Notes under the pieces: generated by a model
The model's input: only the letters and a program-made list of their open reading frames with translations
Told to the model about the DNA's origin: nothing
The model's database searches: none
Position numbers and translations under genes: made by a program
Shown here: one piece after another, positions 48,986 to 59,351 of the stretch
Layout of the letters: the number at the start of each line of letters is the position of its first letter
How positions within the stretch are numbered: position 1 is the first letter of the stretch
DNA from: Staphylococcus roterodami
GTDB lineage: Bacteria; Bacillota; Bacilli; Staphylococcales; Staphylococcaceae
DNA length: 64,000 bases
Direction of reading: 5' to 3'
Assembly: GCA_022493055.1 (NCBI GenBank)
Contig: CP092781.1
Coordinates: 1,240,001 to 1,304,000, forward strand

Positions 48986-50077
48986 ATGAAATTTTTAAAA
49001 GAAACTTCAATTGCTGAACTATCCTCTTTACTTTATCTGATTTTTCCTATTGCTGGTATTTTTTTCAATGAAATACATGGGCCAAAATGGTTGTATATCA
49101 TACTAGTTAGTATTTTTTCAGTGTCGTATTTTATATTAGTTACACTAAATAATAGACTTAATCATTTAACACTTTATATATTATTAATGACACATTATGT
49201 CATTATTTGCTATTTTGTATTATTTATACATCCGATCTTAAGTCTGTTTTTCTTTTATAGTGCCTTTGCTATTCCCTTTACTTTTAAAAAGAGTGTTAAA
49301 AAAGTTTCATTGTACATGTTTACACTAACACTGATTATATGTTTAATAATTACTTATTCTTTTTATAACGACTATTTTGTTTCAATAATGATTTATTATG
49401 TCGTTATATTATTAATAATGCTAGATAATTTCAAAAAAATGAGAAACCGTGAATATCAAAAAGAAATAGCAGAAAAAAATCGATATATTAATACATTAAT
49501 TGCTGAACAAGAACGAAATAGAATTGGTCAAGACTTACATGATACGTTAGGGCATGTGTTTGCAAGTTTATCATTAAAATCAGAATTAGCTTATAAACTT
49601 ATAGATACCGATGTAGAAAAAGTAAAAGCTGAATTATTAGCAATTAATAAATTATCTCGTGATTCATTGAACAAAGTTCGAGAAATTATTGATGATATAA
49701 AATTGCCATCATTTATTGAAGAGATTGATAGTATAGGTAAGGTTTTAAAAGATGCTGATATTGATTTTACGTTTGAAAATAAAGAATTGGCACAAGTATT
49801 GAGTCCTACTAAACAATCTATGTTAGTTATGATTGCGCGTGAAGCGATAAATAATGTTATTAAACATGCAAATGCTTCAAAAGTTCATGGTAAATTAAAA
49901 ACTGTAAACAATCATAAATTACTGCTTATGATTGAAGATGATGGCAAAGGTATTGATAGTGATTGCGAGGTGAAAAGTATTTCACAGCGTGTACAACATT
50001 TAAATGGAACTTTAGCAGTCGACTCAACAAATGGAACTAAAATAATCATTGAGATCTCAACAGGAGGGATAGCATGA
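48986..50077 (+). CDS. Sensor histidine kinase (NarL-system type)
   Basis: 363 residues. Five to six membrane helices fill the first 150 residues, followed by a HisKA_3 dimerisation domain with the phosphorylated histidine at 185 (RIGQDLHDTLGHVFASL) and an HATPase domain (REAINNVIKHANAS, EDDGKGID). There is almost no extracytoplasmic loop, which fits intramembrane sensing together with the adjacent exporter, as in DesK- or LnrJ-type kinases. Its stop overlaps the next gene by four bases. Confidence 0.9.
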   Translation: MKFLKETSIAELSSLLYLIFPIAGIFFNEIHGPKWLYIILVSIFSVSYFILVTLNNRLNHLTLYILLMTHYVIICYFVLFIHPILSLFFFYSAFAIPFTFKKSVKKVSLYMFTLTLIICLIITYSFYNDYFVSIMIYYVVILLIMLDNFKKMRNREYQKEIAEKNRYINTLIAEQERNRIGQDLHDTLGHVFASLSLKSELAYKLIDTDVEKVKAELLAINKLSRDSLNKVREIIDDIKLPSFIEEIDSIGKVLKDADIDFTFENKELAQVLSPTKQSMLVMIAREAINNVIKHANASKVHGKLKTVNNHKLLLMIEDDGKGIDSDCEVKSISQRVQHLNGTLAVDSTNGTKIIIEISTGGIA

Positions 50078-50676
50078 CATCTTTAATTATTGCAGAAGAT
50101 CAAAATATGTTACGACAGGCAATGGTTCAATTAATTAAACTACATGGTGATTTTGAAATTTTAGCAGATACTGATAATGGTCTCGATGCAATGAAACTTA
50201 TTGAAGAATATAATCCTAACGTTGTTATTTTAGATATTGAAATGCCAGGAATGACTGGACTTGAAGTTTTAGCGGAAATTAGAAAGAAGCATTTGAATAT
50301 TAAAGTGATTATTGTAACAACTTTTAAAAGACCGGGATACTTTGAAAAAGCAGTTGTGAATGATGTGGATGCATATGTTTTAAAAGAACGTTCTATAGAA
50401 GAATTGGTGGAAACCATTAATAAAGTAATTAACGGAGAGAAAGAATATAGCGCCACATTGATGACTTCATTTTTTGTAGATAAAAACCCTTTGACACCAA
50501 AAGAACAAATTGTATTAAGGGAAATTGGCAATGGTTTAAGTAGTAAAGAAATAAGTGAAAAATTATTTTTGACAGATGGAACAGTTAGAAATTATACATC
50601 TGTTATAATTGATAAATTATTTGCAGATAATCGTTTTGATGCTTGGAAAAAGGCGAATGAAAAAGGTTGGATATAA
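50074..50676 (+). CDS. Response regulator, NarL/LuxR family
   Basis: 200 residues: receiver domain with acidic pocket E8/D9, phosphoacceptor D54 (VVILDIEMPGMTGLEVL), threonine in VIIVTTF and lysine in YVLKERS. The C-terminal LuxR-type HTH is LTPKEQIVLREIGNGLSSKE followed by KLFLTDGTVRNYTSVI. It is the cognate partner of the kinase (overlap ATGA). A likely target is the palindrome at 47287. Confidence 0.92.
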   Translation: MTSLIIAEDQNMLRQAMVQLIKLHGDFEILADTDNGLDAMKLIEEYNPNVVILDIEMPGMTGLEVLAEIRKKHLNIKVIIVTTFKRPGYFEKAVVNDVDAYVLKERSIEELVETINKVINGEKEYSATLMTSFFVDKNPLTPKEQIVLREIGNGLSSKEISEKLFLTDGTVRNYTSVIIDKLFADNRFDAWKKANEKGWI

Positions 50677-50681
50677 ATTAA

Positions 50682-50758
50682 AATAAAAAGTATTGAGTTT
50701 TTGATTTAATTGTTTGCTGGCAAACCAGTACATAGATCATACTCAATACTTTTATTTT
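50682..50758. terminator. Bidirectional terminator after the two-component operon
   Basis: AATAAAAAGTATTGAGT (50682-50698) pairs with ACTCAATACTTTTATT (50741-50756), with an inner GCTGGCAAACCAG-type loop. Confidence 0.75.
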
Positions 50759-50783
50759 GACATTAACGACACTAGTTGTTGAA

Positions 50784-50972
50784 TTATTTTTTTCGTTTTT
50801 TATAAAACGAGGCAATAAGGTAAACAATAAATCCAACTAAAATACCAAGTAAAATAGATAACACTGCACTTACTATTAATGGTAATTTGAAAAATATTTG
50901 TAGAAAAATACCAACGATAATTGCGATAATTACTGCAATTAATGTGACTGTATTTTCATTTGAAATGTTCAT
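50784..50972 (-). CDS. Small two-helix membrane protein
   Basis: 62 residues: two hydrophobic helices (VTLIAVIIAIIVGIFLQIFF; VSAVLSILLGILVGFIVYLI) and a basic tail FYKKRKK. AAGGAG lies upstream of the ATG on the minus strand. Unknown function; staphylococcal genomes carry such DUF-type small membrane proteins. It shares the bidirectional terminator with the response-regulator operon. Confidence 0.75.
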   Translation of the reverse strand: MNISNENTVTLIAVIIAIIVGIFLQIFFKLPLIVSAVLSILLGILVGFIVYLIASFYKKRKK

Positions 50973-51110
50973 TCGTTTTCACTCCTTAATAAAATCATTA
51001 TATCATGCTATAGCATTACAAAATATTGAAATATATAGATATGGCTATTGACGATATTTCTTAACTTTTATATGATTAATCGGAATGAAAAAAGAGAAGT
51101 AGGTGGCAAA

Positions 51111-51644
51111 ATGAAGTCGAATAAATCGCTTGCTATGATTGTGGTGGCCATTATTATTGTAGGTGTTTTGGCGTTCCAATTTATGAATCATACTGGTCCT
51201 TTTAAAAAGGGGACAAATCAAGAAAGTACGCAAGATTTAAAAGGTAAGGACAAGGTACATGTTCAAAGAGTCGTTGATGGAGATACATTTATAGCGAATC
51301 AAAACGGTAAGGAAATCAAGGTTAGACTCATTGGAGTTGATACTCCTGAAACTGTAAAACCGAATACGCCTGTACAGCCATATGGTAAAGAAGCATCAAA
51401 TTATAGTAAGAAGACATTAACGAATCAGGATGTTTATTTAGAATATGATAAAGAAAAGCAAGATCGCTATGGTAGAACATTGGCCTATGTATGGCTTAGT
51501 AAAGACCGTATGTACAATAAGGAATTAGTGGAAAAGGGGCTTGCTAGAGAGAAGTACTTTTCACCAAATGGCAAATATAGAAATGTATTTATAGAAGCAC
51601 AAAACCAAGCTAAAAAACAGCAATTAAATATTTGGAGTAAGTAA
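51111..51644 (+). CDS. nuc2: Membrane-anchored thermonuclease Nuc2
   Basis: 177 residues from ATG 51111 with AGGTGG upstream; an earlier in-frame start at 51048 has no site. An N-terminal signal anchor (SLAMIVVAIIIVGVLAFQFM) is followed by the SNase domain: RVVDGDTFIAN, VRLIGVDTPE and KQDRYGRTLAYVW carry the active-site Asp, Arg and Glu set. No signal-peptidase site is evident, so it stays on the cell surface, unlike secreted Nuc. Confidence 0.93.
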   Translation: MKSNKSLAMIVVAIIIVGVLAFQFMNHTGPFKKGTNQESTQDLKGKDKVHVQRVVDGDTFIANQNGKEIKVRLIGVDTPETVKPNTPVQPYGKEASNYSKKTLTNQDVYLEYDKEKQDRYGRTLAYVWLSKDRMYNKELVEKGLAREKYFSPNGKYRNVFIEAQNQAKKQQLNIWSK

Positions 51645-51775
51645 TTAAAGACGTATTGGTATAAATAATCGTCATTTCTAAAACGTGTCAGAAAGAAGAA
51701 TTTAACATATCATCCAATTTTTGATTTAATAATTTTGGTACTGAAAACAAACTATCATAGTTAAATGAATATAAT

Positions 51776-51826
51776 AAAGGCATAATAACCATTTTTGCAT
51801 TGAGCTGAATGGATTATTATGCCTTT
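51776..51826. terminator. Bidirectional terminator between nuc2 and the NERD gene
   Basis: AAAGGCATAATAACCATT pairs with AATGGATTATTATGCCTTT, a near-perfect stem serving converging genes. Confidence 0.85.
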
Positions 51827-51830
51827 GATT

Positions 51831-52685
51831 TTACTTGAATATACTTGTTATTTGATTTACTTGTTCTTTGTTTAGTGGATGCTTAGATAAATCGATTGCT
51901 TCACTAATAATACGTCTTAATGACGATTTAGTTGAAACTGTATCAACGTATTTATCGCGCTCTTCAGAACCTTGAATGATATTAACTGTACCATCACTAA
52001 AGTAAATCACACCGGTACTTTGAACTTTAAAGTTAAAGTTTTGTTCAATATGATCCTTCAATGCTTTTGCATTATTCGCTGCTAATTGATATGGATCATA
52101 ATCATAAAAATCATAAACAACACGATTTGGTTGAACAGTTTCTGTAAATGTATATATCGCACTTCTTGATGAATTAAACTGATCGTGATATTGCTGGCTA
52201 ATATAATGACCAACAACTTTTTCTATATTACTATTACTCATTTCTGTATCATGTTCATCTGGTACATCGAAGTGATAAAATGTTTTTTCACCCCAACTTT
52301 TCACGTCAACATTTATTAAACCGATATCTGAAACAATGATAAAATCAAATGAACGTGCAAACTCGAAAAATGGATGTTTTGTTGCTAAATTGCTAGTCAC
52401 GATAATATCGTAATATTTTAATTTTCCTTCTTCAAGATAGCTATCTAAAATCTTACGTAATTCTCTTTTAGCATTTTTATAGGCATGATGCCCAACATCA
52501 TTATTAGAACTCAACATTTGACTTCTTAATTCAGCATTTTCAGCACTTAATGCTTTGTTCTTTTTAATGAGTTGCTTTCTAGCATAGACCTCGGTATCAA
52601 TTTTACTGTTACTGTACCTTTGATTTAAAACTAAAATACCGGTCAATACTACTATGATAATGATAAGTACAAGATAAAAAGACAT
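51831..52685 (-). CDS. Membrane-anchored NERD-domain protein
   Basis: 284 residues from the ATG at 52685 (AAAGGAT upstream); the longer reading from 52727 adds residues without a site. An N-terminal helix (FYLVLIIIIVVLTGILVL) is followed by a short coiled coil (KKNKALSAENAELRSQM) and a nuclease-related domain: YYDIIVTSNLATKHPFFEFA, FDFIIVSDIGLINVDVKSWG with the conserved D...K. Whether it cuts nucleic acid is unknown. Confidence 0.82.
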   Translation of the reverse strand: MSFYLVLIIIIVVLTGILVLNQRYSNSKIDTEVYARKQLIKKNKALSAENAELRSQMLSSNNDVGHHAYKNAKRELRKILDSYLEEGKLKYYDIIVTSNLATKHPFFEFARSFDFIIVSDIGLINVDVKSWGEKTFYHFDVPDEHDTEMSNSNIEKVVGHYISQQYHDQFNSSRSAIYTFTETVQPNRVVYDFYDYDPYQLAANNAKALKDHIEQNFNFKVQSTGVIYFSDGTVNIIQGSEERDKYVDTVSTKSSLRRIISEAIDLSKHPLNKEQVNQITSIFK

Positions 52686-52936
52686 TTTTTCACCAATCCT
52701 TTTTGACTTCTTTAACTTTGTGTACAATAATAATTAATATAGATTAATTGTTATTCAATTTCCCACATTTTTATTAGTTGATTCTAATTCACCATTGTTA
52801 TAATCAAATTATAAACTGACAGAAATTGATGTTCAATGAATATGACGTGAAAGATTCGTGAATTCAACTTTATGACGAATTTATGATATGTCTTAACTTT
52901 TATAAATGAATTGTATTAATTGATATGCTTTCGAGA

Positions 52937-52987
52937 TTGAATTCGTTAATTTTAAAAGGTATAATGAAATTTGTGAAAGCGCTTGCT
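52937..52987 (+). promoter_or_regulatory. Promoter with cre-like site
   Basis: TTGAAT (52937-52942) and TATAAT (52960-52965) are 17 bases apart. Just downstream, TGAAAGCGCTTGCT (52974-52987) keeps the AAGCGCTT core of a CcpA operator but misses the last positions of the consensus. It would place the next gene under carbon control if real. Confidence 0.5.
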
Positions 52988-52999
52988 TAGGAGGTGTAT

Positions 53000-53590
53000 T
53001 TGAGAGTGAATGAAATAAATGCTAAAGAACAATTAGTAGACAATTTAATGAAAACATCATCGCAATTATTTAAATTTCACGGTGAAGTTGCCATGCAACT
53101 TTTCTTGAATGATGAATTAAAATTACCTTCTATTGTTGAAATATGCGTAGAACGTAAGCGTTTAAGTGATATTGTGAAAGTTATTCCGCAATCTTATGCG
53201 TTACTATACATAGATAAACAAGATCAGAATATAGCTAGAGATGATTTATCACTTTCAAAAATAGCACGAGTATATGTGCAATTTAACGATACGACAATTA
53301 TGAGTATTTATGTTTATGATGTAGTGAATGATGATTGGATTTTTAGGTTAGATCCAAATGTACGCATTCCGAAGAGTAATATTTATTTTCACAGTTTGAA
53401 TTGGGATGTTGATTACATTAAACCAGAAATCGTTCTAATGTATGATTTAATGCAACATCATCAGTATCAACAATATTCTAATTATAAACGTGTTATTGAT
53501 GCGTTGAGCTACTATCAATTTTTTATTTTAAAATTTGTAGTAGGTGAGCAACGTATTAAAGATGCGATTCAGAGAACTATAAATAATTAA
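53000..53590 (+). CDS. Hypothetical protein, possibly nucleotidyltransferase-fold
   Basis: About 196 residues; AGGAGGTG at 52989-52996 allows TTG 53000 or GTG 53006 as the start. The order of parts (SSQLFKFHGEVAMQLFLN, a PSIVEICVER strand, then IKPEIVLMYDLMQHHQYQQY and a helical end) recalls AbiEii-like nucleotidyltransferases, but the catalytic Asp pair is not evident, so it may be a degenerate member. Conserved in staphylococci next to aspartate kinase. Confidence 0.7.
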   Translation: MRVNEINAKEQLVDNLMKTSSQLFKFHGEVAMQLFLNDELKLPSIVEICVERKRLSDIVKVIPQSYALLYIDKQDQNIARDDLSLSKIARVYVQFNDTTIMSIYVYDVVNDDWIFRLDPNVRIPKSNIYFHSLNWDVDYIKPEIVLMYDLMQHHQYQQYSNYKRVIDALSYYQFFILKFVVGEQRIKDAIQRTINN

Positions 53591-53593
53591 ATA

Positions 53594-53650
53594 AAAAGCA
53601 ATTCATAACGGATATGACTAAACGTGTTATGAATTGCTTTTAATTATTTT
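53594..53650. terminator. Bidirectional terminator before aspartate kinase
   Basis: AAAAGCAATTCATAAC (53594-53609) pairs perfectly with GTTATGAATTGCTTTT (53626-53641). Confidence 0.85.
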
Positions 53651-55026
53651 TTATCACATAAGTTTTTCAATTCAATGCCATGATAGCAAAACTCATAAGT
53701 TGATAGAACTGCTTTTTCAGCATCGTCTACATGAATACCAAACATCATCGAGATTTCAGAAGCACCTTGGTTAATCATTTTTAAATTGATTTTGGACTTA
53801 GCTAAGGCATGAGTGATTTTATTTGCTGTGCCGATAACTTTGTTCATACCTTCACCGACAATCATTAAAATAGCTAGGTCATGCTCAATACTAAGTTCAT
53901 CAACATCGCATTTTTTACGAATCTCATTTAAAACTTTTGTTTCTTTATTTTGAATTTGTTTTGAACGCATCACAATACTTATAGTATCAATACCAGAGGG
54001 CATATGATCGAATGAAATATTGTTATCTTCTAAGACACCAAGAACTTTTCGAGTGAAACCTACTTGTCTGTTCATTAAATATTTTTTGATATTAATAACA
54101 GTAAAATCTTTATCACAACTAATACCGCTGATTACATTTTTAGCGTTGATTTCTCGGTCATGTAAAATATAAGTACCTTTATCTTGGGGGCGATTCGTAT
54201 TTTTGATAACAACAGGAATGCGATCCTTATATAGTGGTTGCAGTGCTTCATCATGGAAAACGCTAAATCCTGCATAAGATAATTCACGCATTTCTCGATA
54301 AGTAATTTCTTCAATGAGTTCAGGATCTTTAATGATATTGGGGTTAGCTTTAAAGATACCAGATACATCGGTGAAATTTTCGTAAATAGTAGCTCTAACG
54401 CCACTTGAAATAATTGCTCCAGTTATATCAGATCCGCCTCGAGGAAACGTTACAATATAGCCTTCATGTGATACACCAAAAAATCCTGGAATAATTAGTT
54501 TCTCATCATAATTTCGTAATTTCTTTATTTCTTCATAAGCGCTATCTAAAATTTGAGCTTGTTGTGGAACATCAGTGACGTAAATACCCGCTTCTTTTGG
54601 AGATACATATTTTGTAGGAATGCCCTGACTATTATTATATAAAGCAATCAATTGTGCATTAAAATCTTCCCCACAAGATAGTAATGCATCTAATAATCTT
54701 TTAGGTTTATTTTTTAATTGCTCGATATAATGTTCTAATGTTTGGTCTATTGTTCGTAAAATACTTTCATCCATCTGCAATTCTTTTACAATATCATCAT
54801 ATCTCTGAATAATTTCTCTTTTTTTATCATGATAGTCAAGATGATTAATGACCTTTTCATATAATCTGATTAATAAATCAGTCGTTTTAACATCATTGTC
54901 ATGTCTTTTTCCTGGTGCAGAAACGATTACAATTTTTCGCTCAGAATCAGAATTAACAATATTTAAAACTTTTTTAATTTGAGTAGCATTAGAGACGGAG
55001 CTACCACCGAATTTGGAAACTTTCAT
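53644..55026 (-). CDS. Aspartate kinase
   Basis: 460 residues from ATG at 55026, with AGGTTGG eight bases upstream. The N-terminal KVSKFGGSSVSNATQI motif binds ATP/Mg; GRGGSD is present as FPRGGSDITGAII. Two ACT domains close the protein (VINIKKYLMNRQVGFTRKVL; MIVGEGMNKVIGTANKITHA). It makes aspartyl phosphate, the entry to threonine, methionine and lysine. Divergent from hom-thrC-thrB, so this isozyme is likely the threonine/methionine-dedicated one; a second aspartate kinase with the lysine genes is known in S. aureus. Confidence 0.95.
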   Translation of the reverse strand: MKVSKFGGSSVSNATQIKKVLNIVNSDSERKIVIVSAPGKRHDNDVKTTDLLIRLYEKVINHLDYHDKKREIIQRYDDIVKELQMDESILRTIDQTLEHYIEQLKNKPKRLLDALLSCGEDFNAQLIALYNNSQGIPTKYVSPKEAGIYVTDVPQQAQILDSAYEEIKKLRNYDEKLIIPGFFGVSHEGYIVTFPRGGSDITGAIISSGVRATIYENFTDVSGIFKANPNIIKDPELIEEITYREMRELSYAGFSVFHDEALQPLYKDRIPVVIKNTNRPQDKGTYILHDREINAKNVISGISCDKDFTVINIKKYLMNRQVGFTRKVLGVLEDNNISFDHMPSGIDTISIVMRSKQIQNKETKVLNEIRKKCDVDELSIEHDLAILMIVGEGMNKVIGTANKITHALAKSKINLKMINQGASEISMMFGIHVDDAEKAVLSTYEFCYHGIELKNLCDKK

Positions 55027-55046
55027 AGTGCATGCCAACCTTTCTA

Positions 55047-55061
55047 AAAAATCAGAAAATT
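55047..55061. promoter_or_regulatory. CodY-box-like sequence
   Basis: AAAAATCAGAAAATT differs at three positions from the CodY consensus AATTTTCWGAAAATT. It lies in the divergent aspartate kinase/hom intergenic region, where CodY repression of threonine genes would be expected. Low-information AT-rich match. Confidence 0.35.
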
Positions 55062-55216
55062 GTATTCAGTTTTGTAAGTAAGAATGATATTATATATTTA
55101 TATTTTGAATATTACGAACTTTACAAAAATAAAGAATAATTCTATACTATACTATCATCTAGTGTTTTTCAATAATACATTTGTTTTTCTCAAAAGCACA
55201 AACGGAGGTACATAAC

Positions 55217-56497
55217 ATGAAAAATTTAAATATAGCATTATTAGGATTAGGTACTGTTGGGTCTGGTGTAGTAAAAATCATCGAAGAGAACAGGCAGCAA
55301 ATTCAAGACACATTAAATAAAGACATTGTAATTAAACATATCCTTGTTCGTGATAAATCTAAAAAAAGACCATTAAATATTAGCCAATATCATTTAACTG
55401 AAGATGTTAATGAAATTTTAAATGATGATTCTTTAGATATTATTATAGAAGTAATGGGTGGTATTGAACCAACTGTTGATTGGTTACGAACAGCACTGAA
55501 AAATAAAAAACATGTCATCACTGCAAATAAAGATTTACTAGCAGTACACCTAAAACTTTTGGAAGATTTGGCAGAAGAAAATGGTGTAGCTTTAAAGTTT
55601 GAAGCTAGTGTTGCAGGTGGGATTCCAATCGTAAATGCCATAAATAATGGTTTGAATGCGAATAATATTTCTAAATTTATGGGAATTTTAAATGGTACCT
55701 CTAATTTTATTTTATCTAAGATGACTAAGGAACAAACGACATTTGAAGAAGCACTCGATGAGGCGAAAAGACTTGGTTTTGCAGAAGCAGATCCTACTGA
55801 TGATGTAGAAGGGGTAGATGCAGCACGTAAAGTTGTTATTACATCATATTTGTCATTTAACCAAGTCATTAAACTAAACGACGTTAAACGAAAAGGGATT
55901 AGCGGTGTAACTCTAACTGATATTAATGTTGCTAATCAACTGGGGTATAAAATTAAATTAATTGGTAAGGGAATATATGAAAATGGCAAAGTTAATGCTT
56001 CAGTAGAGCCGACATTAATTGACAAGAAACACCAATTAGCAGCAGTAGAAGATGAATATAATGCGATTTATGTCATTGGTGATGCTGTAGGAGATACGAT
56101 GTTTTATGGGAAAGGGGCAGGTAGTTTAGCAACAGGTAGTGCGGTAGTAAGTGATTTATTAAATGTAGCACTATTCTTTGAATCAGATTTACATACATTG
56201 CCGCCTCATTTTGAATTAAAGACAGATAAAACACGCGAAATGATGGATTCTGATGCAGAAATTAACATTAAAGAAAAATCTAACTTTTATGTTGTAATTA
56301 AAGATGTTAATGATTCATTAGAAAAGTTTGAAAATGACTTAAAGTCTATATTACCGTTCCATAAAACATTAAGTGTAGCAAACTATGAGGATGATTCATA
56401 TGCAGCTGTCATAATTGGATTGGAATCATCACCAGAAGAATTAATCACTAAGCATGGATATTTAGTTGAAAAAGTATATCCGGTAGAAGGAGTTTAA
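55217..56497 (+). CDS. hom: Homoserine dehydrogenase
   Basis: 426 residues from ATG 55217 behind CGGAGG; the in-frame reading from 55181 has no site. Rossmann motif [16 protein letters not shown], catalytic region [20 protein letters not shown] and [15 protein letters not shown], and a C-terminal ACT domain. It reduces aspartate semialdehyde to homoserine. thrC follows five bases after the stop. Confidence 0.97.
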   Translation: MKNLNIALLGLGTVGSGVVKIIEENRQQIQDTLNKDIVIKHILVRDKSKKRPLNISQYHLTEDVNEILNDDSLDIIIEVMGGIEPTVDWLRTALKNKKHVITANKDLLAVHLKLLEDLAEENGVALKFEASVAGGIPIVNAINNGLNANNISKFMGILNGTSNFILSKMTKEQTTFEEALDEAKRLGFAEADPTDDVEGVDAARKVVITSYLSFNQVIKLNDVKRKGISGVTLTDINVANQLGYKIKLIGKGIYENGKVNASVEPTLIDKKHQLAAVEDEYNAIYVIGDAVGDTMFYGKGAGSLATGSAVVSDLLNVALFFESDLHTLPPHFELKTDKTREMMDSDAEINIKEKSNFYVVIKDVNDSLEKFENDLKSILPFHKTLSVANYEDDSYAAVIIGLESSPEELITKHGYLVEKVYPVEGV

Positions 56498-56502
56498 TTA
56501 AT

Positions 56503-57564
56503 ATGAGAAGATGGCAAGGATTAGTAGAAGAATTTAAGGCGCATTTGCCAGTAGACGAAAATACACCTAAATTAACTTTAAATGAAGGTAATACACCACT
56601 TATTCATTGTAAAAATATTTCAGCAATGTTAGGCATTGATTTATATGTTAAATATGAAGGTGCGAATCCAACTGGGTCATTCAAAGATCGTGGTATGGTA
56701 ATGGCTGTAACTAAAGCTAAAGAACAAGGCAAGAAGATTGTAATTTGCGCTTCAACTGGTAACACGTCGGCTTCTGCCGCTGCATATGCAGCAAGAGCTG
56801 GATTAAAGGCAATTGTAGTTATCCCAGAAGGTAAAATTGCATTAGGAAAGTTATCTCAAGCGGTGATGTATGGTGCAGAGATAGTTTCAATAGAAGGAAA
56901 CTTCGATGAAGCGTTAGAGATTGTGAAAGAAATAGCCAAAAGCGGTGAAATTGAGTTAGTAAACTCTGTTAATCCTTATAGAATTGAAGGCCAAAAAACT
57001 GGTTCTTTTGAAATTGTACAACAGCTAGATGGTGAAGCTCCTGATATTTTAGCGATTCCTGTAGGTAATGCAGGTAATATTACGGCGTATTGGAAAGGTT
57101 TTAAAGAATACCATGAAGCTAAGGGTTCGCAATTACCTAAAATGTTTGGTTTCCAAGCTGAAGGTGCATCCCCAATCGTACAAAATAAAGTCATTAAAAA
57201 CCCAGAGACAATTGCAACGGCTATTCGGATCGGTAATCCTGCTAGTTGGGAAAAGGCGACAAATGCATTGAGAGAATCAAATGGTTTAATTGATAGTGTA
57301 ACAGATGAAGAAATCTTAGAAGCTTATCAGTTAATGACAACTAAGGAAGGTGTCTTTAGCGAACCAGCAAGTAATGCTTCTATTGCAGGTTTAATTAAAT
57401 TGCATAGACAAGGTAAGTTACCCCAAGGTAAAAAAGTTGTTGCAATACTAACAGGTAATGGATTAAAAGATCCAGATACTGCTATTTCACTATTAGATAA
57501 TCCAATCAAGCCATTACCGAATGACAAGAATAGTATTATTGAATATATTAAAGGAGCTTTATAA
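56503..57564 (+). CDS. thrC: Threonine synthase
   Basis: A 353-residue fold-type II PLP enzyme. The cofactor lysine is in [14 protein letters not shown], the phosphate loop is [13 protein letters not shown] and the serine-rich [18 protein letters not shown] binds substrate. It converts phosphohomoserine to threonine. AGAAGGAG precedes the ATG. The thrB ATG follows one base after the stop. Confidence 0.97.
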   Translation: MRRWQGLVEEFKAHLPVDENTPKLTLNEGNTPLIHCKNISAMLGIDLYVKYEGANPTGSFKDRGMVMAVTKAKEQGKKIVICASTGNTSASAAAYAARAGLKAIVVIPEGKIALGKLSQAVMYGAEIVSIEGNFDEALEIVKEIAKSGEIELVNSVNPYRIEGQKTGSFEIVQQLDGEAPDILAIPVGNAGNITAYWKGFKEYHEAKGSQLPKMFGFQAEGASPIVQNKVIKNPETIATAIRIGNPASWEKATNALRESNGLIDSVTDEEILEAYQLMTTKEGVFSEPASNASIAGLIKLHRQGKLPQGKKVVAILTGNGLKDPDTAISLLDNPIKPLPNDKNSIIEYIKGAL

Positions 57565-57565
57565 C

Positions 57566-58480
57566 ATGACTAATGTTTTGGAGTTAACAATTCCAGCTTC
57601 AACAGCCAACCTAGGAGTTGGCTTTGATTCTATAGGTATGGCTTTAGATAAATTTTTGTATCTATCTGTAATGGAAACGTCTGACACAAAATGGAAGTAT
57701 ATTTTCCGTGATGATGCTTCAAAGCAATTGCCAACAGATGAAACAAACTTTATTTATCAAGTTGCACAGCGAGTGGCTTCAAAATATGAAGTGACTTTGC
57801 CTAATTTATGTATCGAGATGCGAAGTGATATTCCATTAGCAAGAGGATTGGGTTCATCTGCTTCTGCTTTAGTGGGCGCAATTTATATTGCAAATTACTT
57901 TGGTGATATTCAATTATCGAGACATGAAGTATTGCAATTAGCAACAGAAATTGAAGGTCATCCTGACAATGTTGCACCAACAATTTATGGGGGACTAATT
58001 GCAGGGTATTATAATGATGTGTCGAAAGAAACGTCAGTTGCGCATATAGATATACCAGATGTGGATGTAATTGTAACAATACCAACTTATGAACTTAAAA
58101 CTGAAGCATCAAGACGCGCATTACCCCATAAATTAACACATAGTGAAGCAGTTAAATGTAGTGCGATTAGTAATACGATGATATGTGCCTTGGCACAGCA
58201 TAATTATGAATTAGCTGGCAAACTTATGCAGCAAGATGGTTTCCACGAACCATATCGTCAACATTTAATTGCTGAATTTGAAGATGTTAAGGCGATTGCG
58301 AATGAGCACAATGCATATGCAACAGTTATTAGTGGTGCTGGGCCATCAATTTTAGTCTTTAGTCGCAAAGAAAATAGTGGCGAATTAGTTCGAACATTAA
58401 ATAGTCAGGTAGTATCATGCCATTCTGAATTGGTCGATATTAATATCAGTGGTGTTAAAGAACGAATTGTATACCAATAG
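57566..58480 (+). CDS. thrB: Homoserine kinase
   Basis: 304 residues from ATG 57566 with AAAGGAG upstream. GHMP-kinase signatures: [20 protein letters not shown], the ATP loop [16 protein letters not shown] and the C-terminal [11 protein letters not shown]. It makes O-phosphohomoserine for ThrC. Tight packing of hom-thrC-thrB shows one threonine operon. Confidence 0.97.
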   Translation: MTNVLELTIPASTANLGVGFDSIGMALDKFLYLSVMETSDTKWKYIFRDDASKQLPTDETNFIYQVAQRVASKYEVTLPNLCIEMRSDIPLARGLGSSASALVGAIYIANYFGDIQLSRHEVLQLATEIEGHPDNVAPTIYGGLIAGYYNDVSKETSVAHIDIPDVDVIVTIPTYELKTEASRRALPHKLTHSEAVKCSAISNTMICALAQHNYELAGKLMQQDGFHEPYRQHLIAEFEDVKAIANEHNAYATVISGAGPSILVFSRKENSGELVRTLNSQVVSCHSELVDINISGVKERIVYQ

Positions 58481-58537
58481 ACGCTTTATATTGTAAAATA
58501 GTATTAAATGCAGAATAGAGAGGAGATTTAATACGAT

Positions 58538-59341
58538 ATGACAAATTATAAAGCAGTTGTGTTAGATATGGATGATACGTTGCTAAATTCAGATAATGTT
58601 GTTTCAGAAGAAACTGCAAAATATTTAACAACGATACAAGATGAAGGAATTTATGTTGTATTAGCATCTGGAAGACCAACAGAAGGTATGATTCCAACAG
58701 CCAGAGAATTGAAACTACCAGAACACCATAGCTACATTATTAGTTATAATGGTAGTAAGACGATTAACATGGCAAATGAAGAAGTGGAAGTTAGTAAATC
58801 TATTAGCAAGCAAGATTTTGATGAAATTGTAGATTATTGTAGAGATAGAGGCTTTTTTGTTCTTACATATCATGAAGGACAAATTATTTACGATAGTGAA
58901 CATGAATACATGAACATTGAAGCGGAATTAACAGGATTACCTATGAAACGTGTTGATGATATCAAAGCGTATATTCAAGATGACGTTCCTAAGGTCATGG
59001 GTGTTGACTATGTTGCGAATATTACAGAAGCTAGAATTGATTTAAATGGTGTGTTTAATGATAATGTAGATGCTACTACTAGTAAGCCGTTTTTCTTGGA
59101 ATTTATGGCTAAAGATGTGTCGAAAGGTAATGCGATTAAAGCGCTTTGTCATAAATTAGGATTTACTGTAGACCAAGTGGTTGCTTTTGGTGACAGCATG
59201 AATGATAAATCAATGTTTGAAGTAGCAGGATTAGCTATTGCAATGGGAAATGCTTCAGACGAATTAAAAGAATATGCAGACGAAGTTACATTAGATCATA
59301 ACAATAACGGTATTCCACATGCTCTAAGAAATTTATTTTAA
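58538..59341 (+). CDS. Cof-type HAD-family phosphatase
   Basis: 267 residues. Motif I is VVLDMDDTLLNSDN, motif II is in VLASGRP, the C2B cap lies between, and the late motif reads AFGDSMNDKSMFEVAG. Such enzymes dephosphorylate sugar phosphates or flavin precursors; substrate unknown. GAGAGGAG lies upstream. It may be read with thrB or alone; a hairpin follows. Confidence 0.9.
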   Translation: MTNYKAVVLDMDDTLLNSDNVVSEETAKYLTTIQDEGIYVVLASGRPTEGMIPTARELKLPEHHSYIISYNGSKTINMANEEVEVSKSISKQDFDEIVDYCRDRGFFVLTYHEGQIIYDSEHEYMNIEAELTGLPMKRVDDIKAYIQDDVPKVMGVDYVANITEARIDLNGVFNDNVDATTSKPFFLEFMAKDVSKGNAIKALCHKLGFTVDQVVAFGDSMNDKSMFEVAGLAIAMGNASDELKEYADEVTLDHNNNGIPHALRNLF

Positions 59342-59351
59342 GATTTTAAAT

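Noticed and set aside
55047..55180. A T-box riboswitch ahead of hom
   Set aside because: No specifier stem or antiterminator/T-box core sequence (TGGNACCGCG type) is present.
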